A DNA stretch of 64,000 bases from assembly GCA_963828625.1 (NCBI GenBank), contig CAWHEX010000008.1:248001-312000 (forward strand). Direction: 5' to 3'. Shown piece by piece: positions 37,302 through 46,649 of this stretch; position 1 is the stretch's first letter; each line of letters opens with the position of its first letter. This DNA comes from PALSA-894 sp963828625. Lineage in GTDB: Bacteria > Pseudomonadota > Alphaproteobacteria > Rhizobiales > Xanthobacteraceae. Position numbers and translations under genes: made by a program. A model generated the notes under the pieces. The model did no database searches, was not told the origin of the DNA, and was given only the letters and a program-made list of their open reading frames with translations.

Positions 37302-39929
37302 CTAACGCAATTTGGGCAGCTTCTGCTTCACCTTCGCGAGATCAGCCCACGGGTCCTTCTTCCGCGCGACGAGGCGGCGGCCGATGTTGAGCACCGTGAA
37401 CTTGTCCGGCGCGAGCTTCGGCCCGAGCTCGTCCCAGGTCACCGGCACCGAGACGGCCGCACCCTTGCGCGCGCGCGTCGAATAGGCGGACACCGCGGTC
37501 GCGCCGCGGCCGTTGCGCAGGTAGTCGATGAAGATCTTTCCGCCGCGGATGCTCTTGGTCATCTTCGACACGTAGCGGTCCGGCGAATCCGCGGCCATCG
37601 CGAGCACCATCGCGTGCGCGAAATCCTTCGTCTCCTCCCACGTCGTGCCGTTGGTCGGCAGCATCACGTGCAGGCCCTTGCCGCCGGTGGTCTTCACGAA
37701 AGTTTCCAGCTTGAGGGAGGCGAGGCGCTCGCGCAGTTCACGCGCCGCCTTGTTCACCGCCGCCCACGGCACGTCGTCGCCCGGATCGAGATCGAACACG
37801 ATGCGATTGCAGTGCTCGACATCGTCGATGGTCGATCCCCACACGTGGATTTCCAGCACGCCCGCCTGCACCAGCGTGAGCAGGCCCTCGAGATCGTCGA
37901 TGTAGATCAGCTCTTCGCCTTCCTGATCCTTGTGACGCTTGACGTGATCGCTCACGAGCCCCGCGGCCGCGTGCTTCTGGAAGAAGCATTGCCCGCTGAT
38001 GCCTTCGGGGCAGCGCACCAACGCGAGCGGACGGTTCACCACATGCGGCGCGATGTGATCCCACACCGAAGTGTAATAGTCGGCGAGCTGCTGCTTGGTG
38101 ATCTTCGCGTCGGGCCAATAGACGCGATCCGGATGCGAGAGCTTCACGCCGCCTTGCGTGACGGCGCCTGCCTTCGGCTTGGCGGCTGAAGCCTTCGACT
38201 TCGCGGCTTTCGCTTTCTTCGTCGGCATCGGCGTCTCCCGCACGATTTCCTGCGCGGGCTTGTCTTCGCGCAAGCCCTTGAATGCGGCGTGGCGCACATG
38301 CTTCTGCGCCGTGAAGCCCGCGAAGATCACCTCGGCCACAAGCTTCGGCTCGACCCAGATGCCTTTGCGGCCGCGTTCTTCGTCCGGGACTTTTCCGAAC
38401 GCCGGCGTGTCGCGCCGCAGCGGCTGGAGCTTTTTCCAGAGGTCGCGCGCCGTCGCCATCGTGTAGCCGGTGCCTGAGCGGCCGGCGTAATGCAGCTTGC
38501 CGTCCTCGTAATAGCCGAGCACGAGCGCGCCGATCGCGCCTTTCAGGTGCGAAGCGTCCTTGTAGCCGACGATGACGAATTCCTGGTTCTGCCCAACCTT
38601 CGATTTGATCCACGCGTCTTCCCGGCCCGAGCGATAGGGCGCGTCGCGCAGCTTCGAGATGATGCCCTCAAGCTTGTGCGCCCGCGCGTGCTCCAGCATG
38701 CGCGAACCCTTCTCCTCGAAGTGCTCGCTGTAACGGATGACGCCCGTGCCGTTCGCGCGGCCGAGCAGCTTCTTCAGCGCGGCCTTCCGGTCGGTCAGCG
38801 GCAGGCCGGTCAGGTCCGCTCCGTCGAGATACAGGAGATCGAACACGTAATAGACGAAGCGCTCCCTCTTGTTGGTCTTGAGCGCATCCTGGAGCGACGA
38901 GAAATTGCTGACGCCGTTCTCCTCGACCACGATCTCGCCGTCGATCAGCGCGCTCTCGGCATCAATCGCGGCGACGGCGTCGGCGACGGGCTGGAATTTC
39001 TTCGCCCAATCGAGCGCCTTGCGCGTGAGCAGCTTCACCTCGCCGTCCTCCAGCCGCGCCTGCATGCGGTAGCCGTCGAACTTCACCTCGTGCACGTAAT
39101 TTTCGGTGTCGGGCGGCTTGTCGTACAGGGTCGCGAGCTGCGGCGGCACGAAGTCGGGCAGGGCGCTCGTGCGAACGCGCTTTCCGCGCAGCACCTCCGT
39201 GGCGGCGAGCTGCGCTCGCGACCTTGTCTTTTGCTTTGCCTTCTTCGTCTTTGCTTTTGCAGCCTTGACGATGGGTTTCGCGGCCGATTTGCTCGTTTTT
39301 TTGGCCTTCTTGATCTGTTTCACGTTCTCGGCGATCGGCTTGTTCGAGTGCCACACCGCACCGCCGGCCGCGGCGATCTTTTCGAGCGTGCGCCCACTCA
39401 CGACCGATTTGGGCTTTTCTTCAACGATGTCGGGGTCGTTCGGCCCGCGTGCCGCCTCGTCGTCCGACTTGATCAGCAGCCAGTTGTCGCGCTTCTCGCC
39501 GCGCCGGCGCGGCATTCGCACCAGATGCCAGCGCCCGGAAAGCTTCTCGCCGTCGAGGGTAAATTCGAGATGACCCTTGGCGAGTCCCTTGTGCGGATCG
39601 TACTCGGGCGCCCAGCGGCCCTTGTCCCAGATCAGCACCGTGCCGCCGCCGTACTCGCCCTTTGGGATCGTGCCTTCGAATTCGTTGTACTCGATTGGGT
39701 GATCCTCGACCTGTACGGCGAGGCGCTTGTCGGCCGGCACGAGGCTTGGGCCGCGTGTCACCGCCCAGCTCTTCATCACGCCGTCGAGTTCAAGCCGCAG
39801 GTCGTAGTGCAGCCGCGTCGCATCGTGCTTCTGGATCACGAACGCATCGCCGCCACGCTTGATCCGGCCTCCGCGCGGCTCGGAGGTGACGCCGAATTTG
39901 CGCTTCTTGCGGTAGACGTCGAGCGCCAC
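37302..39929 (-). CDS. ligD: Multifunctional DNA ligase D (NHEJ)
   Basis: 875 residues, domain order phosphoesterase-ligase-polymerase as in Pseudomonas. The phosphoesterase (~1-190) shows FVIQKHDATRLHYDLRLELDG. After a lysine-rich linker (~195-250) comes the ligase, whose AMP-lysine is in VHEVKFDGYRMQ; LDGEIVVEENG follows. The polymerase (~590-875) shows DRVYWPDAKITKQQLADYY and the metal residues FDLDPGDDVPW. It joins DNA ends brought together by Ku, encoded 25 bases upstream on the same strand. Confidence 0.95.
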   Translation of the reverse strand: MALDVYRKKRKFGVTSEPRGGRIKRGGDAFVIQKHDATRLHYDLRLELDGVMKSWAVTRGPSLVPADKRLAVQVEDHPIEYNEFEGTIPKGEYGGGTVLIWDKGRWAPEYDPHKGLAKGHLEFTLDGEKLSGRWHLVRMPRRRGEKRDNWLLIKSDDEAARGPNDPDIVEEKPKSVVSGRTLEKIAAAGGAVWHSNKPIAENVKQIKKAKKTSKSAAKPIVKAAKAKTKKAKQKTRSRAQLAATEVLRGKRVRTSALPDFVPPQLATLYDKPPDTENYVHEVKFDGYRMQARLEDGEVKLLTRKALDWAKKFQPVADAVAAIDAESALIDGEIVVEENGVSNFSSLQDALKTNKRERFVYYVFDLLYLDGADLTGLPLTDRKAALKKLLGRANGTGVIRYSEHFEEKGSRMLEHARAHKLEGIISKLRDAPYRSGREDAWIKSKVGQNQEFVIVGYKDASHLKGAIGALVLGYYEDGKLHYAGRSGTGYTMATARDLWKKLQPLRRDTPAFGKVPDEERGRKGIWVEPKLVAEVIFAGFTAQKHVRHAAFKGLREDKPAQEIVRETPMPTKKAKAAKSKASAAKPKAGAVTQGGVKLSHPDRVYWPDAKITKQQLADYYTSVWDHIAPHVVNRPLALVRCPEGISGQCFFQKHAAAGLVSDHVKRHKDQEGEELIYIDDLEGLLTLVQAGVLEIHVWGSTIDDVEHCNRIVFDLDPGDDVPWAAVNKAARELRERLASLKLETFVKTTGGKGLHVMLPTNGTTWEETKDFAHAMVLAMAADSPDRYVSKMTKSIRGGKIFIDYLRNGRGATAVSAYSTRARKGAAVSVPVTWDELGPKLAPDKFTVLNIGRRLVARKKDPWADLAKVKQKLPKLR

Positions 39930-39954
39930 GGATCATCCTTCGCGCGTCAGCGCG

Positions 39955-40827
39955 TTAGCTGGCCTTCTTCAGGCGCTTGTGCTTCGCGGTCTTCTTCTTA
40001 GCCGATGTTCGGGAGCGTGACGACTTTCCGCGAGCGGTGCCCGCGCCGTCCTTGTCGCCCTTCACGCTGCGGCGGAGCGCATCCATCAGGTTGATGACGT
40101 TGCTCGGCTTCGGCGTCGAAACGATCGGCAGCTCCTTGCCGGCCTTCTTCGCCTTGATCAGCGTCTGGAGCGCGTCCTCGTAGCGGTCCTCGAACTTCGA
40201 GGGATCGAAGTGGCCCTCTTTCTGTTTGAGGATGTGCTCGGCGAGTTGCAGCATGTCGGCCGGGACCTTGGTGGCCGGAATTTCGTCGAAGTACGTATCC
40301 TCCTTGCGCACCTCCGGCTTGTAGCGCAGCGCAGTCGCGGCGATCCCCTTGCCACGCGGCTGGAGCATCAGAAGCCGCTCGCGCCGGTGCATCACGACGC
40401 GGCCGAGCCCCACCATGTTCTTCTTCTTCATCGCCTCACGGATGACCGCGAACGCCTCGTAGGCGACTTCGTCGTTGGGCACGATATAGAAGGACTCGTC
40501 GAGATAGATCTCGTCCACCTCGTCGCGGGCAACGAACGACTCGATCTCGACCGTGTGAGTGGAGTCCAGCGCGACCTCGTCGAGCTCGTCCTCCTCAAGC
40601 AGCACGTACTTGCCCTTGTCGATCTCGTAGCCCTTCACCTTGTTCTCGTTCTCCACGACGTCACCGGTCTCCGAATCGACCGCCTGATTGCGGATGCGAT
40701 TGCCGGTCTCGCGGTTGAGGATGTTCAGGCAAATCCGGCTCGACGTACTCGTTGCGGTGTACATCGCGACCGCGCACGAAACGAGCGAGAGCTTGAGATA
40801 GCCTTTCCAGGTCGGACGCGGTGCCAT
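39955..40827 (-). CDS. ku: Ku-family end-binding protein (NHEJ)
   Basis: 290 residues, the normal size. It begins with RPTWKGYLKLSLVSCAVAMYTAT, contains KGYEIDKGKYVLLEEDELDEV, ADMLQLAEHILKQKEGHFDPS and a lysine/arginine-rich C-terminal tail (about the last 45 residues) that contacts DNA and LigD. Co-transcribed with ligD; divergent from dxs across 206 bases. Confidence 0.95.
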   Translation of the reverse strand: MAPRPTWKGYLKLSLVSCAVAMYTATSTSSRICLNILNRETGNRIRNQAVDSETGDVVENENKVKGYEIDKGKYVLLEEDELDEVALDSTHTVEIESFVARDEVDEIYLDESFYIVPNDEVAYEAFAVIREAMKKKNMVGLGRVVMHRRERLLMLQPRGKGIAATALRYKPEVRKEDTYFDEIPATKVPADMLQLAEHILKQKEGHFDPSKFEDRYEDALQTLIKAKKAGKELPIVSTPKPSNVINLMDALRRSVKGDKDGAGTARGKSSRSRTSAKKKTAKHKRLKKAS

Positions 40828-41033
40828 GATGCAAACTCGGAATGCCCTGTCGGGAACGCCCCGCCCAGCCCGAAGTTCCCGCGTGTCCGGTGCGCGATCA
40901 AGGGGTTACCGGCATCGCATGCGGATCACGATTAAGCCTGATTTGCGCATCCGCTTCCTTCTGGTGTAAGGCTCGGTAAATATTACGCCTTTCCGGCCCC
41001 TTGCAGGCCGGCACAATGCGTGGAGAAACGTGC

Positions 41034-42956
41034 GTGTCAGAGCCGTCCAAAACGCCGCTGCTTGATCAAGTCATTACACCCGAAGACCTTCGCCGCCTCG
41101 ACGAGAGCAAGCTGCGCCAGCTTGCCGACGAGCTGCGCCAGGAGACGATCGATGCCGTCTCCATCACGGGCGGCCATCTCGGTGCCGGGCTTGGCGTTGT
41201 CGAACTCACCGTCGCGCTGCACTATTTGTTCGATACGCCGAACGACCGGGTGATCTGGGACGTCGGCCATCAGGCCTATCCGCACAAGATTCTGACCGGA
41301 CGTCGCGACCGCATCCGCACGCTGCGCATGGGCGGTGGGCTCTCCGGCTTCACCAAGCGCGCCGAGAGCGAATACGACCCGTTCGGCGCCGCGCACTCCT
41401 CCACCTCGATCTCGGCCGGCCTCGGCATGGCGGTCGCGCGTGATCTCTCCGGCGGCAACAACAATGTCATCGCCGTGATCGGCGACGGCGCGATGACGGC
41501 CGGCATGGCCTACGAGGCGATGAACAATGCCGGCGCGATGAACTCGCGCCTGATCGTCATTCTGAACGACAACGACATGTCGATCGCGCCGCCGGTCGGC
41601 GCGCTGTCGAGCTATCTGGCGCGCCTCATTTCCAGCCGCACTTACATGTCGCTGCGCGATATCGGATTGCAGCTCGCACACAAGATGCCGAAGGGTCTGG
41701 AAAAGAAGGCGCAGCGCGTCGAGGAATATGCGCGCGGCTTCCTGACCGGCGGCACGATGTTCGAAGAGCTTGGCTTCTACTACGTCGGCCCGATCGACGG
41801 ACACAATCTCGACCACCTGCTGCCCGTGCTGAAGAATGTGCGCGACGCAAAGAAAGGCCCGATCCTGGTCCACTGCGTGACGCAGAAGGGCAAGGGCTAC
41901 GAGCCCGCCGAGAAATCCGCCGACAAATATCACGGCGTCGTCAAGTTCGACGTCGTCACCGGCGTGCAGGCGAAGGGCAAGTCGAACGCGCCGCAATACA
42001 CCAAGGTGTTCGCCGACAGCCTGATCAAGGAAGCCCGCAAGGACGACAAGATCGTCGCCGTGACGGCCGCGATGCCGTCAGGCACCGGACTCGATCATTT
42101 CGGCAAGGAATTCCCCAAGCGCACATTCGACGTCGGCATCGCCGAACAGCATGGCGTGACGTTCTGCGCGGGCCTTGCGACCGAAGGCTACAAGCCGTTC
42201 GCCGTCATCTATTCGACCTTCCTGCAGCGCGGCTACGACCAGATCGTGCACGACGTTGCGATCCAGCGCCTGCCGGTTCGCTTCTCGATGGATCGAGCCG
42301 GCCTCGTCGGGGCCGACGGACCGACGCATGCGGGCGCGTTCGATATTCCCTATCTCGGCTGCCTGCCCGGCTTCGTGCTGATGGCCGCCGCGGACGAGGC
42401 CGAACTCGTTCACATGGTGGCGACGCAGGTTGCGATCGACGACCGTCCGTCAGCGCTGCGTTATCCGCGCGGCGAAGGTGTCGGCGTCGAGATGCCGGAA
42501 GTTGGCGTGGCGCTCGAGATCGGCAAGGGCCGCATCGTCCGCGAAGGCCACAAGATCGCGCTGCTCTCTTACGGCACGCGTCTTGCTGAGTGCCTCAAGG
42601 CGGCGGACGAACTCGCGCAACTCGGTCTCTCGACCACGGTTGCGGATGCGCGCTTCGCAAAGCCGCTCGATGTCGCTCTCGTGACGCGCCTCGCGCGCGA
42701 GCACGAAGTTCTGATCACCATCGAGGAAGGCTCGGTCGGCGGCTTCGGCTCGTTCGTCGCGCAGACGCTCGCCGAGGAAGGCGCGTTCGATCGCGGCGGA
42801 CTGAAGTTCCGTAGCATGGTCCTGCCCGACACGTTCGTCGATCAGGACTCGCCGAACGCGATGTATGCGAAGGCGGGCCTCGACACGAAGGGCATTGTCG
42901 CCAAGGTGTTCGAGGCGCTCGGCCGCGAGCAGATCGGCACCGTGCGGCGCGCGTAA
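41034..42956 (+). CDS. dxs: 1-deoxy-D-xylulose-5-phosphate synthase
   Basis: 640 residues from GTG 41034, with GGAG eight bases upstream; an ATG at 41016 is possible. It condenses pyruvate and glyceraldehyde 3-phosphate (MEP isoprenoid pathway). Thiamine diphosphate motif VIGDGAMTAGMAYEAMNNAG, active His in AHSSTSISAGLGMA and DVGHQAYPHKILTGR. The C-terminal transketolase halves show DVGIAEQHGVTFCAGLA and MDRAGLVGADGPTHAG. Confidence 0.96.
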   Translation: MSEPSKTPLLDQVITPEDLRRLDESKLRQLADELRQETIDAVSITGGHLGAGLGVVELTVALHYLFDTPNDRVIWDVGHQAYPHKILTGRRDRIRTLRMGGGLSGFTKRAESEYDPFGAAHSSTSISAGLGMAVARDLSGGNNNVIAVIGDGAMTAGMAYEAMNNAGAMNSRLIVILNDNDMSIAPPVGALSSYLARLISSRTYMSLRDIGLQLAHKMPKGLEKKAQRVEEYARGFLTGGTMFEELGFYYVGPIDGHNLDHLLPVLKNVRDAKKGPILVHCVTQKGKGYEPAEKSADKYHGVVKFDVVTGVQAKGKSNAPQYTKVFADSLIKEARKDDKIVAVTAAMPSGTGLDHFGKEFPKRTFDVGIAEQHGVTFCAGLATEGYKPFAVIYSTFLQRGYDQIVHDVAIQRLPVRFSMDRAGLVGADGPTHAGAFDIPYLGCLPGFVLMAAADEAELVHMVATQVAIDDRPSALRYPRGEGVGVEMPEVGVALEIGKGRIVREGHKIALLSYGTRLAECLKAADELAQLGLSTTVADARFAKPLDVALVTRLAREHEVLITIEEGSVGGFGSFVAQTLAEEGAFDRGGLKFRSMVLPDTFVDQDSPNAMYAKAGLDTKGIVAKVFEALGREQIGTVRRA

Positions 42957-43061
42957 GTTCCACGCGATTGTCGCGTTCGCGCTAGCTTCCCGTTAACGCT
43001 GAGCCGAATTCCCGCTCGGGCGTTTAGAACCGGTAAGACGTCTCGCACGATAGCTTGTGCG

Positions 43062-44363
43062 ATGCCGGATTTCATCAAGCGATACCTGATCTGGCGGCGG
43101 GTCGTCGGCCCGCTGGTCACCCTGCTGTGCGCGACCGCCATTTATTTCCTGTTTCGCCTCGTGGGGGAGATCCCGATCGCCGCGCCCATTCTCCTTGGGG
43201 CAATCGTGCTGTCGGCCTATCGCGGCGGCACCGCGTCGGGCCTCGCCAGCGCCGCGATCGCGATTGCGTTCGGCGCCTACCACCTCTCCGAACCCGGCAC
43301 GCTGTTTCAATTCGATCCCGTCAACCTGACGCGTTTCATCGTGCTGGTACTGACCGGTACGTCGGTCGCTCTCACGGTCGGCCTCCTGCATGCGAGTCAA
43401 CGCAGCGCGGTGCAGATAGAGCGGCAGGCGCGCACCGAGGTCGAGGCGGTCAACCGTGAACTTGGCATGCTGCACGCCGCGCTCGAGCAGGTCGACTACG
43501 GTGTCGTGCTGCTCGATCGGGAACTGCGTGCGATCTTCATCAACCGCGCGTTCCGCATCATCTGGGACCTGCCGGACGCCAAGGCGGACGGCAAGCCTGC
43601 TTTCATCGGGCTGATGTATCACGGCCGCGACACCAATGCTTACGCGATTCCGCAGGCCGAACTCGATGCCTATGTGGCGCATCGCATGGCGCTCGTGCGC
43701 ACCGGTGACGAGACACCGCTCGACCTGCGGCTTTCGAACGGCGAAGTCATCCGCTTCCGTTGCAAGACCTTGCCGGACGGCGGGCGCATGCTGAGCTACA
43801 GCAGCGTGACCGACCTCGTACGCCAGGCCGAGATTCTTCAAACGCTCGCGACGACCGATCCGATGACCGGGGTCTATAACCGGCGCCGGTTCTTTGCTTT
43901 GGCCGAAGTGGAATGGTCGCGCTTCGATCGCTACGAGCGTCCGCTCTCGATGCTGATGGTCGACATCGATCATTTCAAGCAGGTCAACGATCAGTTCGGG
44001 CACGACGTGGGCGACGATGTGATCAAGCGCTTCGCCGCGCTGTGCCGGACCATGAAGCGCGAAACGGACATCCTGGCCCGCGTCGGCGGCGAGGAGTTCG
44101 CGATTCTGCTCCCCGAGACGGGGCTCGAGGATGCGGCGCGCCTGGCCGAGCGTCTGCGCGCCGCCGTCGACAAGTCGGCGACCGATGATGCCCATTCGCT
44201 GCCGCGGATCACGATCAGCGTCGGCGTGGCGCAGGCGGGTTCCGACGTCGCCAGTGTTCGACAACTGATGAAATGCGCCGACGAGGCGCTCTATCGCGCG
44301 AAACGCGATGGCCGCGATCGTGCCGTGGTTTTCACCGCCGGCGAGGCGCGCCGCGTCGCCTGA
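43062..44363 (+). CDS. Membrane-anchored diguanylate cyclase (PAS-GGDEF)
   Basis: 433 residues. Residues ~15-115 form about four membrane spans. A PAS-like domain (~135-250) begins ALEQVDYGVVLLDRELRAIFIN. The GGDEF domain (~265-425) has TDPMTGVYNRRRFFALAE, MVDIDHFKQVNDQFGHDVGDDVI and the active loop GGEEF near 343, an active-type cyclase sequence. It should make cyclic di-GMP in response to a signal sensed by the PAS or membrane part. No EAL domain. Confidence 0.9.
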   Translation: MPDFIKRYLIWRRVVGPLVTLLCATAIYFLFRLVGEIPIAAPILLGAIVLSAYRGGTASGLASAAIAIAFGAYHLSEPGTLFQFDPVNLTRFIVLVLTGTSVALTVGLLHASQRSAVQIERQARTEVEAVNRELGMLHAALEQVDYGVVLLDRELRAIFINRAFRIIWDLPDAKADGKPAFIGLMYHGRDTNAYAIPQAELDAYVAHRMALVRTGDETPLDLRLSNGEVIRFRCKTLPDGGRMLSYSSVTDLVRQAEILQTLATTDPMTGVYNRRRFFALAEVEWSRFDRYERPLSMLMVDIDHFKQVNDQFGHDVGDDVIKRFAALCRTMKRETDILARVGGEEFAILLPETGLEDAARLAERLRAAVDKSATDDAHSLPRITISVGVAQAGSDVASVRQLMKCADEALYRAKRDGRDRAVVFTAGEARRVA

Positions 44364-44424
44364 TCGGCGATGAGAGGCCGCATGACGATCTGGCCCGATC
44401 GGCCGCGCGTGCTAGACCATCACC

Positions 44425-45159
44425 ATGACAAGCCGCAAGCGAGCGGATGTATTGCTGGTCGCGCGCGGCCTGTTCGAGAGCCGCGCGCGGGCGCAGGCCG
44501 CGATCGCGGCCGGTCAGGTGAGCGCCGATGGCGTCGTGCTGCGCAAAGCCTCGGACATGGTGGCGGAGGATGCGGAGTTTGCTGCGACGGCCGATCATCC
44601 GTGGGTCTCGCGCGGCGGACTGAAGCTTGCAGCCGCCCTCGACCATTTCGGGTTCGATCCCGGCGGAGACATTTGCCTCGATGTCGGCGCATCGACCGGT
44701 GGCTTCACCGAGGTGCTGCTCGCGAACGGCGCGAACAAGGTCTACGCAGTCGATGTCGGGCACGGCCAATTGCACCCGCGCTTGCGGGATGATCCGGCGG
44801 TCATCTCGTTCGAGCAGACCGACATCCGCACCATCGATGCGGCGCGGCTTCCCGAGCAGCCCGATTTTGCCACCATCGATGTGAGCTTCATCTCGCTGAA
44901 ACTCGTGCTGCCGGCGCTCGACAGGCTGCTGCGCCGGCCCGCGCACCTCATTGCACTCATCAAGCCGCAATTCGAGGCCGGGCCGAAGCGCGTCAAGAAA
45001 GGCATCGTGCGCGATCCGGCGGTCCACACGGCGGTGTGTGACGACATCGTGGCATTCGCGGCATCGCTCGAATGGAATGTCGCGGGCGTTATTCCATCGC
45101 CGATCGAAGGCGGCGACGGAAATCGCGAATTCCTGATGGCCGCGCGCCGCGACGTCTGA
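44425..45159 (+). CDS. tlyA: TlyA-family rRNA 2'-O-methyltransferase
   Basis: 244 residues. An N-terminal S4 RNA-binding domain (~1-60: RADVLLVARGLFESRARAQAAIAAGQV) is followed by an FtsJ-like methyltransferase with ICLDVGASTGGFTEVLLANGANKVYAVDVGHGQL. The lysine of IALIKPQFEAGPKRVKKG matches the catalytic KDKE-type lysine. TlyA enzymes modify 16S/23S rRNA cytidines; some are called haemolysins. Followed by the MATE gene after 74 bases. Confidence 0.9.
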   Translation: MTSRKRADVLLVARGLFESRARAQAAIAAGQVSADGVVLRKASDMVAEDAEFAATADHPWVSRGGLKLAAALDHFGFDPGGDICLDVGASTGGFTEVLLANGANKVYAVDVGHGQLHPRLRDDPAVISFEQTDIRTIDAARLPEQPDFATIDVSFISLKLVLPALDRLLRRPAHLIALIKPQFEAGPKRVKKGIVRDPAVHTAVCDDIVAFAASLEWNVAGVIPSPIEGGDGNREFLMAARRDV

Positions 45160-45233
45160 TCCATCAATGCGGCGAATGGACCCGACACAAAATCGTCACT
45201 TCCCATCGCGGCGTGCCTGACTATGTTGCCGGC

Positions 45234-46649
45234 ATGACCTTGCCGGGAACGATGCAGGCCGTGGGTGCGGTGCCCGCGGAGAGAACGCTTTGGCGCGCCG
45301 AGTTGACCGAGACGGTCAAGCTCGCGTCGCCGCTTGCGCTCTCGCAGCTCGGCCAGATCGCCATGATGACGAGCGATCTCGCGCTGATCGGCCGGCTCGG
45401 CGATCAGGCGGTCGCGGCCGCCGCGCTCGCGCACACCGTGCTGTTCACGATGTTCGTCGTCGGCATGGGCATCGTGTCGGCGGTCGCGCCGCTCGCCGCG
45501 CAGGCGTTCGGCTCGCGCCAGCCGCGCATGGTGCGCCGCGCGGTGCGCGTCGGGCTGTGGGCTTCGGTGATCGTCGGCATTCCGCTGACGCTGGTGCAGT
45601 TCTGGGGCGGGGAGTTGCTCGTGCTGCTCGGTCAGACGCGCGAGCAGGCGGCGCTGGCGGATCGTTATCTGCTCGGCATCGCTTGGTGCATGGTCCCGGG
45701 CTGGCTATTCATGGTGCTGCGCAACTTCATGAGCGCGGTGAACAAGCCCGAGCCCGCGCTCTGGATCACGCTCGCCGCGATCCCGGCGAACGGCGTGCTC
45801 GCCTATGCGCTGATCTACGGCGCGTTCGGGCTGCCGCGGCTCGACCTGCTCGGCGCGGGCCTCGCGACCACGGTCATCAACATCGGCATGTGCGTCGCGG
45901 CGGTCTGGGTGTGCTACGCGCGCCGTCCGTTCCGCAAATATCAGCGTGCTCGGCCGCTGGTGGCGCACGACGGGCAGCTGATGAAGCAGCTCGTCGTCAT
46001 CGGCGCGCCGATGTCGGGCTCGTTCCTGCTCGAGTACGGGCTGTTCGCCGCCGCCGCGCAACTGATGGGATGGATCGGCACGGCCGCGCTCACTGCGCAC
46101 CAGATCGCGCTGCAGATCGCCGCCGTCATGTTCATGGTGCCGTTCGGCATCAGCATGGCGGCGACCGTGCGCGTCGGTCAGGCGGCCGGACGGCGCGACG
46201 CGACGGCGACACGGCGCGCGGGCTTTGTCGCGATCGGGCTCGGCGTCGTGTTCATGGCGGCGATGACGCTGCTCGTTGCGGCGACGCGCCACGTCCTGCC
46301 GCTCGTCTTCCTTGGCTCCGAGGCGCCGGACCCGCAGACCGTCGCACTCACCGCCTCGCTGCTGGTGCTCGGCGCGAGCTTTTTCATCTTCGACGGCGTG
46401 CAGACCATCGCGGCGGCGAGCCTTCGCGGGCTCAACGATACGCGCATTCCGCTGCTGTTCGCGGCGGTGAGCTTCTGGCTGATCGGATTTGCCGGTGCGT
46501 GGATCTTCGCGTTCACGCTCGGGTTCGGCGCCTACGGCATCTGGATCGGCATTTCGCTCGGCATCGTGGCCTATGCGCTGCTGCTGATCTGGCGTTTCCA
46601 TCTCTTGACCGCGCGGCACTATCTCCCGGAGATTGCCGCGCCTGCATGA
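45234..46649 (+). CDS. MATE-family efflux transporter
   Basis: 471 residues, twelve predicted spans. MATE hallmarks: VKLASPLALSQLGQIAMMTSDLALIGRLGDQAVAAAALAH and FTMFVVGMGIVSAVAPLAAQAFGS. Exports cationic drugs or metabolites with Na+ or H+. ATG 45234 is chosen as the first start near conserved sequence. Its stop overlaps the next gene's ATG (ATGA). Confidence 0.9.
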   Translation: MTLPGTMQAVGAVPAERTLWRAELTETVKLASPLALSQLGQIAMMTSDLALIGRLGDQAVAAAALAHTVLFTMFVVGMGIVSAVAPLAAQAFGSRQPRMVRRAVRVGLWASVIVGIPLTLVQFWGGELLVLLGQTREQAALADRYLLGIAWCMVPGWLFMVLRNFMSAVNKPEPALWITLAAIPANGVLAYALIYGAFGLPRLDLLGAGLATTVINIGMCVAAVWVCYARRPFRKYQRARPLVAHDGQLMKQLVVIGAPMSGSFLLEYGLFAAAAQLMGWIGTAALTAHQIALQIAAVMFMVPFGISMAATVRVGQAAGRRDATATRRAGFVAIGLGVVFMAAMTLLVAATRHVLPLVFLGSEAPDPQTVALTASLLVLGASFFIFDGVQTIAAASLRGLNDTRIPLLFAAVSFWLIGFAGAWIFAFTLGFGAYGIWIGISLGIVAYALLLIWRFHLLTARHYLPEIAAPA

